In this document: in pieces, positions 39,041 through 49,600 of the stretch
How positions within the stretch are numbered: position 1 is the first letter of the stretch
Layout: every line of letters begins with the position of its first letter
Assembly (NCBI RefSeq): GCF_047663525.1
Contig: NC_092606.1
Coordinates: 7,810,501-7,874,500, forward strand
Direction of reading: 5' to 3'
Source of the DNA: Anas platyrhynchos
Lineage: Eukaryota; Chordata; Aves; Anseriformes; Anatidae
Length of the DNA: 64,000 bases
The notes under the pieces: model-generated
The model's input: the letters and a program-made list of their open reading frames with translations, nothing else
The model's database searches: none
What the model was told of the DNA's origin: nothing
Translations under genes and position numbers: made by a program

Positions 39041-39106
39041 CACTCCAAAAATACCAATTCCAGAGCCGATTGTGGTCATGGTGGGGATGATGTCAAATTT
39101 GCCTGC
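39041..39106 (-). CDS. P2RX1: P2RX1 exon 10 (start of membrane helix 2)
   Basis: It encodes residues 324-345, [20 protein letters not shown] then GV. The glycine- and threonine-rich segment lines the pore in P2X channels. The 66-nt exon is bounded by TTTTTACAG and GTAAGT. Confidence 0.97.
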
Positions 39107-39647
39107 CTGTAAAAAGTCAGAGGGAAGTGGTGAGATGCTGCAACGAGCTCACGGCAGGAGAAGGCTGCGATAGCCACAGGTAGGGCTCAGCTGAGGAGCC
39201 TGGCAGCAGCTCCAGCCACGACATTTCCCACAACCCAGAGAAACAGAAGCTGGTTAAGAGCTGGTTTTAAACTCATTCGTCAAACAGAAAAATATGGTTG
39301 TTTTGGGTTTGTTGAAATTATTTTGCTTCCTGTATTTCTAACTAAAAAAAAGAGAACGCATACCCTTTAAATATTGCCAGTGGGAGTGCCACAGGGAAAG
39401 CTTTCTTTCCCAGTGGGAAGAAAGAGAGGGGAAAATAAAATAAATAAATAAAGATAAACACAAGTGTTCTGGAAATGTCAGTGAAAGGTTTCAGCTTTCC
39501 ATGGTCCTCCCAAACCCCTGAAGTGGGTTTGTTCTGGGACAAAACCAGAGGCTGAACTGCAGCTGATAGATGTGGTCCATACAACGGCCCCATGAGACCC
39601 GGCGCTGCATTACGGTGCTGCTGACACCCTTGCCCACCTGCCCTTAC

Positions 39648-39738
39648 CTTGCCGTTCACCAGGATGTCGAACCGGATCCCGAACACCTTGTACAGGGTCC
39701 TCTTGTCTGTCCCATCTTCTTTGTAGTATTTGGCGTAC
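39648..39738 (-). CDS. P2RX1: P2RX1 exon 9 ([11 protein letters not shown])
   Basis: It encodes residues 293-323, including [20 protein letters not shown] and [11 protein letters not shown]310 in LYKVFGIRF is the third conserved phosphate-binding lysine, and FGIRFDI is a near-invariant P2X motif. The acceptor GGCACAG and the donor GGCAAG then GTAAGG are canonical. Confidence 0.97.
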
Positions 39739-40053
39739 CTGTGCCATGAGATAGGGAGCGTTAATGGCTTGTTAATGGGTGTCTGCCACCCCCTGCCACC
39801 TCACAGCACTGGGACGTTGGTGGGATGCAGAGCAGGATGGGGTCTGAGAATGCTCCTGACCCTCTTCTAACCCCCAGAGGGACTGGGTTATTGCTTCCCT
39901 GTCCCATTCCATCAAGCACTGCTGTCTGGCATTGCAAAACCAGCACCTACGTTGGAGGACAGTCCTGGATTTACTGCCGCCCACCGAGTGCTGTGGCATC
40001 CCCCAAACCCCCACCTTCAGACCTTGCCTGGGGAGGCAGCGGGGTGCCTTCAC

Positions 40054-40184
40054 CTGAAGTTGAAGCCTGGCGAGACGTTACTATCGTCATTGTAGAGGCC
40101 ATGGAACTGGTAAACAGGCTTGCAGTGCCGGACAGGCCAGTCGAGGTCGCAGTTCCAGTCGATGGTGATGCCCACCACTCCGCC
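40054..40184 (-). CDS. P2RX1: P2RX1 exon 8 (ATP-pocket NFR motif begins)
   Basis: It encodes residues 250-293, [20 protein letters not shown] through VSPGFNF. It contributes the last two conserved cysteines (WNCD and RHCK), an NVS sequon and most of the N-F-R triad that grips ATP. The loop [10 protein letters not shown] is one residue longer than in the human protein, as I remember it. Confidence 0.97.
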
Positions 40185-40653
40185 CTGCAGCAGGGACAGC
40201 AGCACCGGGTGACGCGGAGACACCCCGGCCCTCCTCCTAGGTGGCCCCCCTGGGTGCTACAGGGTGTCCCGGCTCTCCAGCAGGCTGCATGCCCTATGCT
40301 GAGACTCTTCTTTTGGCCCTAAATGCTGGATGTATGACGAAGTTCGTGCCCTCTTGCTCCTGAGCACCATGCATGGTTGGTCCTGAGCAACGATGATCTC
40401 TGTGGACCTTCCTTGCCTGATTTTGCCCATGAGTTTTGCTGCCCCATGGCTTAACACATCAATCACTAGACCCTTTCAATCATTACACCAGAAAAGGCCA
40501 CATCTGAGGAGATTCATTATCTTTAAGAGATTTAATTCTGCCACTGCCATGCAAGGCCCTGGGAAATCCCACCCCTGGTTGCAGCAGTGGCAGTTTGGCC
40601 AGTCCTCTGCCCCCCTCCCTGTGTCCCAAGGCACGTCGCTGAACATCCAGTAC

Positions 40654-40795
40654 CTTAACGGCCAGGACAGTGAAATTCTGGCCCGATTCCTTCACCACGT
40701 AGCCCAGGCCAAACACGGGGCACAGGGAGTCGGTGACTTTGTGGTACGTGCACTTCTTCAGGTAATCCTTGGTGACGCTCTCCACCAAGTTGCGC
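40654..40795 (-). CDS. P2RX1: P2RX1 exon 7
   Basis: It encodes residues 202-249, from [20 protein letters not shown] to [11 protein letters not shown]. It holds conserved cysteines seven (KKCTY) and eight (SLCPVF) and an NFT sequon. CPVFxLGYVVxESGQNF is nearly identical to mammalian P2X1. The 142-nt length and phases agree with the neighbouring exons. Confidence 0.97.
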
Positions 40796-41278
40796 CTGCG
40801 CATGAAAGCGGAGCGGGAAAGGCCCTGAAGAGCCGAACAGTTTGGGTGGGGAAGGAGCTGTGTGCGACCCCGCTCCAACGCCTTGCCCAAAGCTGGGACA
40901 CTTCCGAGCTGGGTCAGGCTGCACAAGGCCTCGTCCTCCATCCCACACGGAGCACAGACCCTCTCCTCCTGCTTCCCCCACCCCAGGGCCCTGTTCCTCC
41001 TGAAGCTCCCTGTGTGGAGGAGGCCTCCCTGCTGTTTGCTCTCCCACAGGTGTCTCCACGTCAGCTTTGGGTTCACTGCTCTGCCTGCAGCCCCTCCCCA
41101 CGTTTCAGCACAGATCCACCACCCTCACTTCTTTTTGCAGCCCCTGCTTCGTCCCCCAGCCCTCCCGCGGCCTCCACCACCCCTCCCAGCCGCCTCTCCT
41201 CCACGAGCAATGCTCTCAGCACAGTTTCCATCTGGGACAAATCACCAACAGTGCATCCCACAGCACCCACACTCAGCC

Positions 41279-41336
41279 TTTTTTTTTTTTTTTTTTGCCA
41301 TCTCCCCCAGAAAGGGTGAAAAGGGTGAAAAGGGAC
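41279..41336 (+). repeat. Poly-T run followed by GGGTGAAAA repeat in P2RX1 intron 6
   Basis: Eighteen T residues are followed after about 20 bases by two and a half copies of a GGGTGAAAA unit. Read on the minus strand the T run becomes poly-A, which could be the tail of an old retroposed sequence, but no body of such an element is recognisable. Confidence 0.6.
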
Positions 41337-41930
41337 AGATGACGTCTGGCCTGCCACCCGGCTCTGCCCTTTCTCCTAAAAATAGCCTTTCCCCGAAGCC
41401 TCCCTGCCCCTGATGGTTTTGCAAACCCCGTGCCCTGGTCAGTCCCATCCCAGCCCTTCTGCTCGGCAGTTCATTAACAGCAGCGATCAAAGGCAGGAAA
41501 TCCCCCCTGACCCCAGCTGGCTCTGGCCACCCTCTCCTCCCAGGCCCTGCTGTCCCCCGCCATGTCCCCCCTGCAGCCCCCGTCACCACCTCGCCCCGCT
41601 GCCGGTGAGGGTCCCACCACCCCTTGTGGGGCAGCCCCACACATGCTGGGGCGTTTAACCTCGGCTGCAGAGCGGTGATGCGACTGGATTAGCAAGGAAT
41701 CCACCATGCTCAGCACAAATAGCTGCTCCTAATTTGCCCCAAATCAGCTATGGGACTGGCGGTGTCATAAATCTTAGCACACTCAGCTGGTGGTGGAGGG
41801 GGCAGCAGCTGGGCCAGTGCTGGGCTCGCTGGTGAGGGATGACAGACCCATATTGTGCACCCAGCTCTGCCCCCGATTTCCCCTCCAGGCCATGGCCAAG
41901 CAGAAGTCCTCCCCCCAGCGCTCCCCGTAC

Positions 41931-42011
41931 CTGGACACCTTGAACCTGGGGAAGGTGATGCTGTTCTTGATGAACAAGGTGAACTTCTCCGCTTCTGACA
42001 GGAGGGCAGGG
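41931..42011 (-). CDS. P2RX1: P2RX1 exon 6 ([14 protein letters not shown])
   Basis: It encodes residues 175-202, [20 protein letters not shown] then PRFKVS. T186 is the conserved residue that contacts the adenine base. Mammalian P2X1 has ENFT here, a glycosylation sequon; this protein has EKFT, so the sequon is lost. The acceptor TTTTTCAG is strong. Confidence 0.97.
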
Positions 42012-42377
42012 CTGAAAAACAAGCGGTGGCACGTGTCCATGGCAAGGAGGAAAGGACTTGGCATATGCCAAGAGGTGCTTCACAGCCGTCCATGGAGGCT
42101 GGAAATGGAGAACAGCTCGTGGGCAGAGAACGGCTGCTCTGAGGGTGGCTGGGACACACGTGGAGAACCCAGCAGAGAAGGGGAGAGCCACCAGGAGCAA
42201 ACCAGGCCGGGAGGGACACAACCCCCTGGGGACACCAGGCAGCATCTAAAGCCACAGGGTCTGCACCAACCCGGGCTGTCCTGGCAGCAACCTGCAGAGT
42301 CCAGGCTTGCTCTGCCCTACACCGACTGCTTCTGGTCCCAGCCAGGTGAAAAATGGGGTGACAGCATCTCTGCTTAC

Positions 42378-42474
42378 TTGGGAACGTGGTAGTCAACTTC
42401 AACAGGGCACCAGCCAAAGATCTCGCAGGTCTTCACTGAGCTGTTGAAATTCACACACCTGCCCGTCCTGAGCC
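42378..42474 (-). CDS. P2RX1: P2RX1 exon 5 (head domain, [11 protein letters not shown])
   Basis: It encodes residues 143-175, including [13 protein letters not shown] and [13 protein letters not shown]. It carries conserved cysteines four to six and an NSS sequon corresponding to the FNDT sequon of human P2X1. The donor reads CCCAA then GTAAGC, so asparagine 175 is split. Confidence 0.96.
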
Positions 42475-42778
42475 CTGCGGAGCAGAGAGAGCTGCTCGCA
42501 TCCCTGGGTCCTGGGAAAACCCAGCTCAACACCGGGATCTGGGGGACCTGGATGGGGTTCCAGCCCTGCCACGGCCATCCAAAGCACCAAACAGTGCCCC
42601 TTTATTAGAAGGGTAATTAACTGTGGCCAATTAGCTGTTAGAAAGCTGTAAGTCTGGGGGAAGTGTTTAATTTCCTTCCTGATTAAAGGGTAATCAAGGT
42701 GGTTTTTTTTCAGCTCAGACATCATTTGGAAGAGGAGAGCAGGGCCAGCCCAGGTAGGACCCTCTTTTGTTACCGTAC

Positions 42779-42848
42779 CTTGTCCCTCGCGGCTGTAGGT
42801 CCCCTTGCTGCAGTTGCTGTCCCTCGTGCAACTCCCGGCATCCGGCAG
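42779..42848 (-). CDS. P2RX1: P2RX1 exon 4 (cysteine-rich head)
   Basis: It encodes residues 120-143, LPDAGSCTRDSNCSKGTYSR and EGQ. It supplies the second and third conserved cysteines of the head domain. The acceptor CCCCAAACAG and the donor ACAAG then GTACGG bound 70 nt. The head is the most divergent part of the protein against mammals, as usual for P2X1 orthologues. Confidence 0.95.
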
Positions 42849-43122
42849 CTGTTTGGGGAAAGCCGCTCAGCTCTGTGTCCCACCAGCACCCCCCAGGGCT
42901 TCTGTCTGTCCCCCCATGGGGCAACAGCCTCCTCCATACACCGCTTCCAGCCATGGGCATCCGAATTCGGCAGGGGAAAGGGTGAGGGGTTTCTTTTTTA
43001 AGCTTTAAGGCTCACGCTTTTACTAAACTTCTCGCTCTCAGGAGAATTGCTCCATCGGTGCCACCACCTCAGCCCCCCGAGTTACAGACACCGTGACTGC
43101 TGAAGGGAGCCAGGGCTCTTAC

Positions 43123-43194
43123 CTCCGGGCAGGTTCCTTGTTTCTGTCCAGGGGTGATAATGAAGTTGGTCATCACCACGAAAGAGTTGTCCCC
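43123..43194 (-). CDS. P2RX1: P2RX1 exon 3
   Basis: It encodes residues 96-119, GDNSFVVMTNFIITPGQKQG followed by TCPE. GDNSFVVMTNFI is a P2X1 signature. The cysteine near the end is the first of the ten conserved ectodomain cysteines. The length of 72 nt leaves the frame unchanged. Confidence 0.97.
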
Positions 43195-43660
43195 CTGTGG
43201 AGACACAGCCAAGGAGCTGACAGCCAGCACGGCGTTTTTGGGGAGCAGAAGAGCCCCTTCCCCGTGGGACCCCAAAACCACCAGAACATGGCTGGGTGGG
43301 TGGCTCCTTTCTACCCTGAATTTGTGTCCTTGGGTCCCACCTTGGGAAGCTGGTGGTGGCCTTGGAAGCCATGGTGTCACCAGTCCCCTCTTGCTGCCCA
43401 CATCTGGAGGCACCGGAGGAGCCTTCAGCCTTGTGGGGGCAGCATCAAATGTGCCCCACCAACCAGGGGGGGGTCCCAAGCATCGGGCACTCCCCGGGGA
43501 TGACATGGGGAAAGGTTTGTGGCAGGAGCCCCCTGCTCTCCACCGGGGAGAAGCTGTGCCATGGGTGGCCCCATGGAAAGCTGGCACCGAGGACCCCACC
43601 AGGCCCTGCTGTATGGGGTCGGGGTGGGAGCAGCCCCCCCAGCCCCTCCTGCCTCCTTAC

Positions 43661-43808
43661 CTGCGGTGGGAAAACGTAATCCACCACGTCCCAGATGTGC
43701 GGGCCCAGGACGCTCTCGTTGGTCAGCGTTATGCCTTTGAGCTTCACCGACACCGAGCTGACGATGCTGTCCTGCGACTGGTAGCCCTTCTCGTAGAGGA
43801 AAACCCAC
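43661..43808 (-). CDS. P2RX1: P2RX1 exon 2 (end of helix 1, first ATP-contact lysines)
   Basis: It encodes residues 46-95, [10 protein letters not shown] to [10 protein letters not shown]68 and K70 in SVKLKG are the conserved lysines that contact the ATP phosphates. An NES glycosylation sequon is present at about residue 76. The acceptor TCTCCCAG and the donor CCGCAG then GTAAGG are canonical. The 2.5-kb intron before it is the longest in the gene. Confidence 0.97.
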
Positions 43809-46300
43809 CTGGGAGAGGAAGGTGAGGGGTGAGCGCAGCGGGGACAGGACGGGACGGGGTGGGACAGGGCAGATGCAGCGAGGACTTCCCTGTGCTCCAA
43901 GGCATCTGCAATTACCTCCCAAATTTCCTCTTGCTAGAGGGCCTGGGGACGTGTTGCTGAACTCTCCCACTCCATGCTCACGGTGTGTGGGAGCTGCAGG
44001 ACCTGCCCTCACTGCAGGCTCAATTATTTGGGAGTTTGGGATGCATTTGGTGGCTGAGGGCAGGCGAAGGCAGGTAGAGCCGGGTCTGGAGGGCATTTAG
44101 GATTGAAGCCTTGCTGGACTCAGCAGCCCACCTAGTCCCTTCTGATCCCCTGCAATAATATTCTCCCCAAATTGCTGCCTCTGGGGTTGGGACATGGGTA
44201 AGCCAAGGGCCCCTCCAGGGCCACCATTTCCCCATCCAGCCCAGGGAGCTGCAGTGCCAGGGGCTGCGGGCAGCATCCCTCGTGCTGCATCGCCCAGCTC
44301 GCTGGGGCCAGCTCCTGGCACTTTTTAACCCAGGGCATAAAGAAGCTGCCGCTGGATGAAGTCTGACTCGGGGAGCCTATAAACACGGCTGAGTGACCAT
44401 GTCGGGTAGCGCTCCCAGCACTAAAAAAGGAGCGCTCTGCTCTTTGTCCCTGCCTGGAGCTCTGCCCTGCAGCTGCCGGACCTTTCGGGGACGGTGCTTT
44501 GGGGTCTGCAGCCCCATGGGTGTCCCGAGCCAAGGGAATAGCACCCTGGGCTGAGGGCAGAAACTGGGGCACTGCTGCAGAACTCGCCTTTTTCCACCTT
44601 AAACCTGTACTGGGTTATACTGGGAGGACAGGGTGCGGCCCCATCCCAGCCGCCGAGCCCCGGCAGCAGGGCAGCATCTCCCCATGCTGCCGGCACCTCC
44701 TTGCGCCCCACCGAGGGGACAGAAATCCCCCGGTGGTGTCACCCAGCCTCCTGCCCCATCCTGCCATCATCTCAGCCTCCTTGCATGCAAACATTTCAGG
44801 AAGCCAAAGCCACAAGGCGCAGCCCGCCGGGCTGGCAGCGATAGCGCCTTATCGCAGCGCTGTCTGCAGCGAGGGGCCGCTCCTTCCTCCGCGCTCATGT
44901 CCCCGCTGCCACCACATGGTCATGCATCCTGTGCCTCCTGCCAGGGGCACGGAGCTGAGATAACTGCAAATAAATCAATATCTGCCTGCTGAGCTTGCTT
45001 TCGAGGAAGAGCTAATCTCAAAGAGTACGGCTCGGGGCAGGCAGCAGTGACATGCAAGCAGCCGGGGTCCAGCAGGACATCCCGACCCCACCAAGGCAGC
45101 AAAAATATCAGAGTTATGGCAACACCTCCTCCTCTGCCCCTGCTCATCACCCCTTCAGGTTTTTCTGCTGATGTCTCCTTGCTGCCTGGCCCGTTTTAGC
45201 CGGGTTACTTAAGCCACGGTTCCCTCGGAAATCCTGCTGCAAGCAACTGCCCCTGCCTGTTCCCCCTTCGCAGGAGCGGTTTGGGCTGAGAGCGCCCTGG
45301 TGAGCAGGGCAGGGGCGATGTGGGGTCCCAGCGCCATGGTGCAGCCCCTGGGATGCTTGTCCCCCCTTCTAGAGGAGATGGGGTGAAGCTGGGATTGCCC
45401 CCACAGCTGCCAGGGGCTCGCTCGGAGCCCCAGGTGCGACCACGTCTCTGCTGTGCTGTGCCAGCCACCCTGTGCTCCCCAAATACCCATTTTTTCCCCC
45501 AGTTCTTGCTCTGCTCTACCCGCAGCAGCCGGGCACCCCTTCTCTGTGCAAACCTCCTACCATGGGTCCTTCCTGGCCACCAGGTGCTGCTCTCCAGCCC
45601 GTTGGGCACAGTGACAATTTCTGCATCATTCCCAGCCCCATAACGCGGCACCCTGTGCCCCACCACCTCTCACTACCACATCCCCAGTGCCTTCTCCCGC
45701 TACAAGAAGGATCCCAAGGGCTAAAGTCAGCTCTGAGCAGCCCTGTGAGCCCCAGGGCACCTGAGGACACATGCCCTCGTGCAGCTCCAGCCCTCCTGCC
45801 CAGCTCGCTGCCCTTTTTTTGAGCTGCTCTTGGGGCTGCCTCGTACAAGCAAAGCAAAACAGGGCTTTGGAGCGCGGCCGTGTCCCGGCCCCACGGCAGC
45901 CGGGGAGGGGACAGGGAAATTTATGGCCCTGTCTGCAGCCGCCTGGGTCTCACAAATCACCGTGCTGGCCCCAGCTGCCTCTTATTTCATATAAAGAAAA
46001 ATAAAAATAACAACAGATTCTCAGGCTGCTGGCCAGCAGCTGGAGCAGCAGCTGGAGGCGGCTCAGCGAGCGCTGGGGCTGGGCAGGGCTCGTGCCTCCG
46101 AGCAGCCGGGATGGGGAAGACACAGGGCTTAGCCCCACAGCGGGACACAGGATGGGGTTCCCACAGACAGGGGATGCGATACCATCGGCAAAACCCCCTC
46201 GTGTTGAGATACAGGGGAGACAGGAGCCCCTTCCTCCCCGTTCCTTTCTAATGTGGCGGCCAAGCGCTAATTTGGGAAAGCGTGCCCCGGCGAGCCTTAC

Positions 46301-46437
46301 CCGATGATGTACGCCAGGACGATGAGCTGGATCAGCCGGAAGGTCAGTCCCACCTTCTTGTTCCTCACCAGCACCATCCGAGGGGTGTCGTACTCGAAGA
46401 GGAAGGAGGACACCTTCTCCATGCATTTCTGCCCCAT
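46301..46437 (-). CDS. P2RX1: P2RX1 exon 1 (start codon, N-terminus and first membrane helix)
   Basis: It encodes residues 1-46, beginning [20 protein letters not shown]. The start ATG at 46435-46437 has G at -3 and G at +4, a good Kozak context. A second in-frame ATG lies at codon 6, but the first restores the usual family length. T18-P-R is the conserved protein kinase C-type site of P2X N-termini. The hydrophobic stretch from about residue 29 begins membrane helix 1. The donor (ATCATCGG then GTAAGG) splits glycine 46. Confidence 0.97.
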
Positions 46438-46531
46438 GGCTGCACTGGGGCTGTGCCACCACCGGCCCCGCTGCTCGCCGCGGCGCGGGTTGGGCCGTGC
46501 CTGCCGTCGCTCCTCTGTTTGCAGAGAGATA

Positions 46532-46560
46532 AAATAAATAAATATAAATAATAATAAAAA
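46532..46560 (+). repeat. AT-rich AAATA simple repeat upstream of the P2RX1 start
   Basis: Imperfect AAAT/AATA units lie about 95-125 bases upstream of the start codon, probably within the 5' UTR. It is a simple repeat in an otherwise GC-rich region. Confidence 0.6.
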
Positions 46561-46597
46561 TGCTATCGGTGCTGCTCCGTGCTCGGCCGGGCTGTCG

Positions 46598-46645
46598 GGC
46601 TTCCTCCTCTGCGTGGGGACGGGGTTTCCTGTTCCTATAAGCGCT
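46598..46645 (-). promoter_or_regulatory. P2RX1: Possible P2RX1 core promoter (TATA-like and ETS sites)
   Basis: About 200 bases upstream of the ATG the minus strand reads GCTTATAGGAACAGGAAACC. It holds a TATA-like TTATAGG (46634-46640), a CAGGAAAC ETS core just downstream and another GAGGAAGC at 46599-46606. ETS sites fit a gene active in platelets and myeloid cells. The transcription start is inferred, not seen, and the call is tentative. Confidence 0.3.
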
Positions 46646-49600
46646 GGGCTGGGTGCAGCGGTGCCCTACATGGAGCGGGGGTGGGACGGGTGCGGGAGGG
46701 TGCAGGGGCCCTCCCTGGGGACAGGGAGGGAGCAGGGAGCAGAGGGGGTCTGGGCAAGGACACAGGGGTCCAGGGGAGGATTTTAGGCAGTGCGATCAGG
46801 GCATCACCTTTCTGCCCCCTTGATTTTTGGGGTTGCGCATCTCCCATCCTTGTCCCTAACCCATGTCCTGCTTCATCCCCCCCAGACCCCACCCGGACCC
46901 CCAAGTGGGGGCACTGAACCCCAGAACTGGGGAGCCAAGACCACGGGGCAGCCAGACCCCTGGCTTGGCCCCCTCCCACAACGAGGTCGCCCTGCTGGGG
47001 CTTGGCTGCTTCCCAGCGCTCGCCCAGGGGCTGATCCAGGCACATTTTGAAGCATTTTCAGCATTTCCAGCATTTCCTGAAAGGCCCCTGGGAGCGGGGC
47101 TGGCGGGCACACCCTACAGCGAGGGATGGATGCTGCAGCACCGTGGTACGTGGCCAGCACAGAACAGGGCTGGAGCTGAGTGTGCCAGGCTGAAATTTGG
47201 GGCCTGACATCGCCGCAGTGAGGTTTGGGCTCAGCGCTGGGCAAAGCACAGAGCTTGTGGGTACGGGACCCCTGGGGACGGGGCACTGGTGGGGGATTCC
47301 TTTGTTGGGGAGCACTGGGACCGGCTGGGCGGAAGGGGGGATGCTCTCCCCAAAATCCAGACCACGTCTGCTGACACCACCTGTCACAGCCCAGGGCCCT
47401 TGGCACGGCGTCGCCCCATCGGCACAGCCCCGACCAGCGTGAAAGCAGCAGAACGAATCCCTTGCAGTGCTGGGCCATGGGGAGCGTGGTGGGGAGGCAG
47501 GCCAGCCATTAATCCGCGGCCTCTGGGCACCCCAAGGAGCTCGGGTCTCCAATTCCTGCGCTCCCACGTTTCCAGTGGCACGGCCCCATCCCAGCTCCCC
47601 ACCGCGGGGCTACGCGGGAAGCTGTCAGATGGGCAGCCAAAAGCAAAGGCTGATGCTAATCGTGGCAGATTGAAGGCTGATCCTGCTATTGAGCGGAGCA
47701 GACAAACCTTATAAGCTTAGATATCTGTCAGGAGAGCAGCAAATAACTTACTGTATGAAACGAGGCCTTTTAGGGAAGGCTGCTCACCCTTGCCAAGGCC
47801 ATGGGGATAATGAAAATAGGACAGCTAAATTTAACAGCAAAATGACTTGTAAAAGAGTCACTTCTAACCTTCCTCTGGTAGTTGGAGTCAATAAAATGGT
47901 TAGAGCATGGATTTAGCTAAAATAGTTTCCATCGGGGGACAACGGGCATCTCCCAGTTTAGTCCCTCCTGGAGCCGTGGCGCAGACCCCGTGGCGGTGCC
48001 GGCGCTGGGCATCACCCGCCCGTGAAACCCCAACATTTGCAAACCAGCTCCGAAACCTCATCTGCTGCGCCCAGCTCACGTCACCACCGCGCACACTTCG
48101 CCCCCGGCTGCTCCCTCCCTGGGTTTAATGCTCACTAAATTGCTTTACAGCAGGGGTTTAATGGCCGGGGGCTGGCATTGCGACGTGGCACAGGCGGTGC
48201 CAGCTGGCCGGCAGGCCCCGGTGCCATCCTTCCCCTATTTGCAGTGACGTTTCCCCCCATGCTAATGCCGTGATCTCTTATCAACGCCCTGTTTGCAAGG
48301 TGCTGACCACAGGGAAGTGGTGTGCCCTGTCCATAAATTAAATGGTGATGGTGTGGGACCTACCCGCCCAGGGAAGGCACTCACCTGCAGAAAGATGCTG
48401 AGTTCACGGGACCGTGGTGCTGTGCAGGTGCTGGGGTGTCCCCATGCCGGGGGAGGACTTTTGTCTCCTCTCCTGTGGCTAATATCTTACTGCGAGGGTT
48501 AGCAAAAGATTTACAAGAATAAATCAGTGGAAATGGTGCTTTGTGGGTAAGGTGCAGCCCGGGGGTTGTGGGGACCTCGGGTGGCTCTGCAGCTTCTGCA
48601 GTGCCCGGCCACTTCCTTCTGCACCAAGCTGGGCTTCGTGCTGGCAGCACCCAAAATTGGGACCAAGCAGGGCAGGAGAGGGACACCGTGGGGGCAGATG
48701 GCACAGCCAGGTATTGAGGAGGGTGAGCTGCGCTTCGGGAGGTGAAGTGCACACAGCAGGAACGCATGCAGCCTCGGTGACCCTACATCAGCACCCAGCA
48801 CCAGGCCTGAACGCTGCCCGTGGTTGGTGCTGCCCAGCCCCAGCACCGTGCTCGGCCACATCCAGTGCCCCCAGCAGCTCCCCTGGGCCAGAGCTGGGGG
48901 CATCGAGGGCTGGAGGCTGACCTGAGGGCATTGCTGGCCATGCTGCTCCTCCGTCCCTATTCCTTAAACTCTGCCTCTGTTGGGGCTGCCTAGAGAAAAA
49001 TACAAAATGAAATAATAATTAAAAAAAAAAAAGGTATTTTTAAATTTTTAACAGACATTTGGAAATGTGAGGGCACCCTCACTTCAAGCTGGGACCCCGG
49101 TGCAGGGGATGGAGAGCCGCCGGGGCACAAAGGGGGGGGTCTGAAAGCCTCCGTGCGGGGCACGAGCCCACCCACACCCCAAAAAGCAAAGCCAGGGTCA
49201 GAGCTCCCAGGGCTTTCCAGGCTCTCAGGCGCTGCTTTTTGAAAAAAAAAAAAAAAAAAAATCATGGGGGGGGTTGGAGTGGAGAGGGGGGAATAATAAT
49301 AGATGAAGCTCATTACACAATCCAGACTCACGCTTGGCAGCTTCCAGCACGGAGCTCCGAATTTCAGCACAAAAAATGCACAGCACGCTGCAAATCTGGG
49401 GGCCGGGGGGGAAGGGGGAGAGAAACACGGTGGCGAGTAGATGTAAAATATGGTGGTGGGTGCAAAGGGGACCTGCGTTGGCCAGGTCACCGGGAAGAGC
49501 CCCCGCGCGCTGGAGGCCGTTCCCAGCGATTTTGGCTGCCGCGGCCCCCTTTGCCCCTGCCAGCTGGAGGAGATGCTCCCACCGCCCCGCCGCCGATGGG

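Larger units (their letters stand above)
37295..46437 (-). other. P2RX1: P2RX1 gene span (ATP-gated P2X1 cation channel), complete coding sequence
   Basis: Twelve minus-strand exons join in frame into 390 codons plus stop (coding pieces 137, 148, 72, 70, 97, 81, 142, 131, 91, 66, 93 and 45 nt). The family member is set by the N-terminus [19 protein letters not shown] and by YVFPxQGDNSFVVMTNFI, both diagnostic of P2X1 rather than P2X5. The protein is a trimeric plasma-membrane channel opened by extracellular ATP. It has two membrane helices (about residues 29-50 and 332-358) and a large ectodomain with all ten conserved cysteines. ATP-contact residues are present: K68, K70, T186, N291-F292-R293 and K310. 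The length is close to mammalian P2X1 (399). ATP2A3 follows on the same strand to the right, as in mammals. Confidence 0.97.

Noticed and set aside
40393-41319. 308-codon plus-strand open frame
   Set aside because: It lies antisense over P2RX1 exon 7 and its flanking introns and has no domain. The real coding strand is fixed by the P2X exons.
38050-46437. Identity as P2RX5 rather than P2RX1
   Set aside because: [29 protein letters not shown] and the direct ATP2A3 neighbour all indicate P2RX1; the P2RX5 N-terminus is different.
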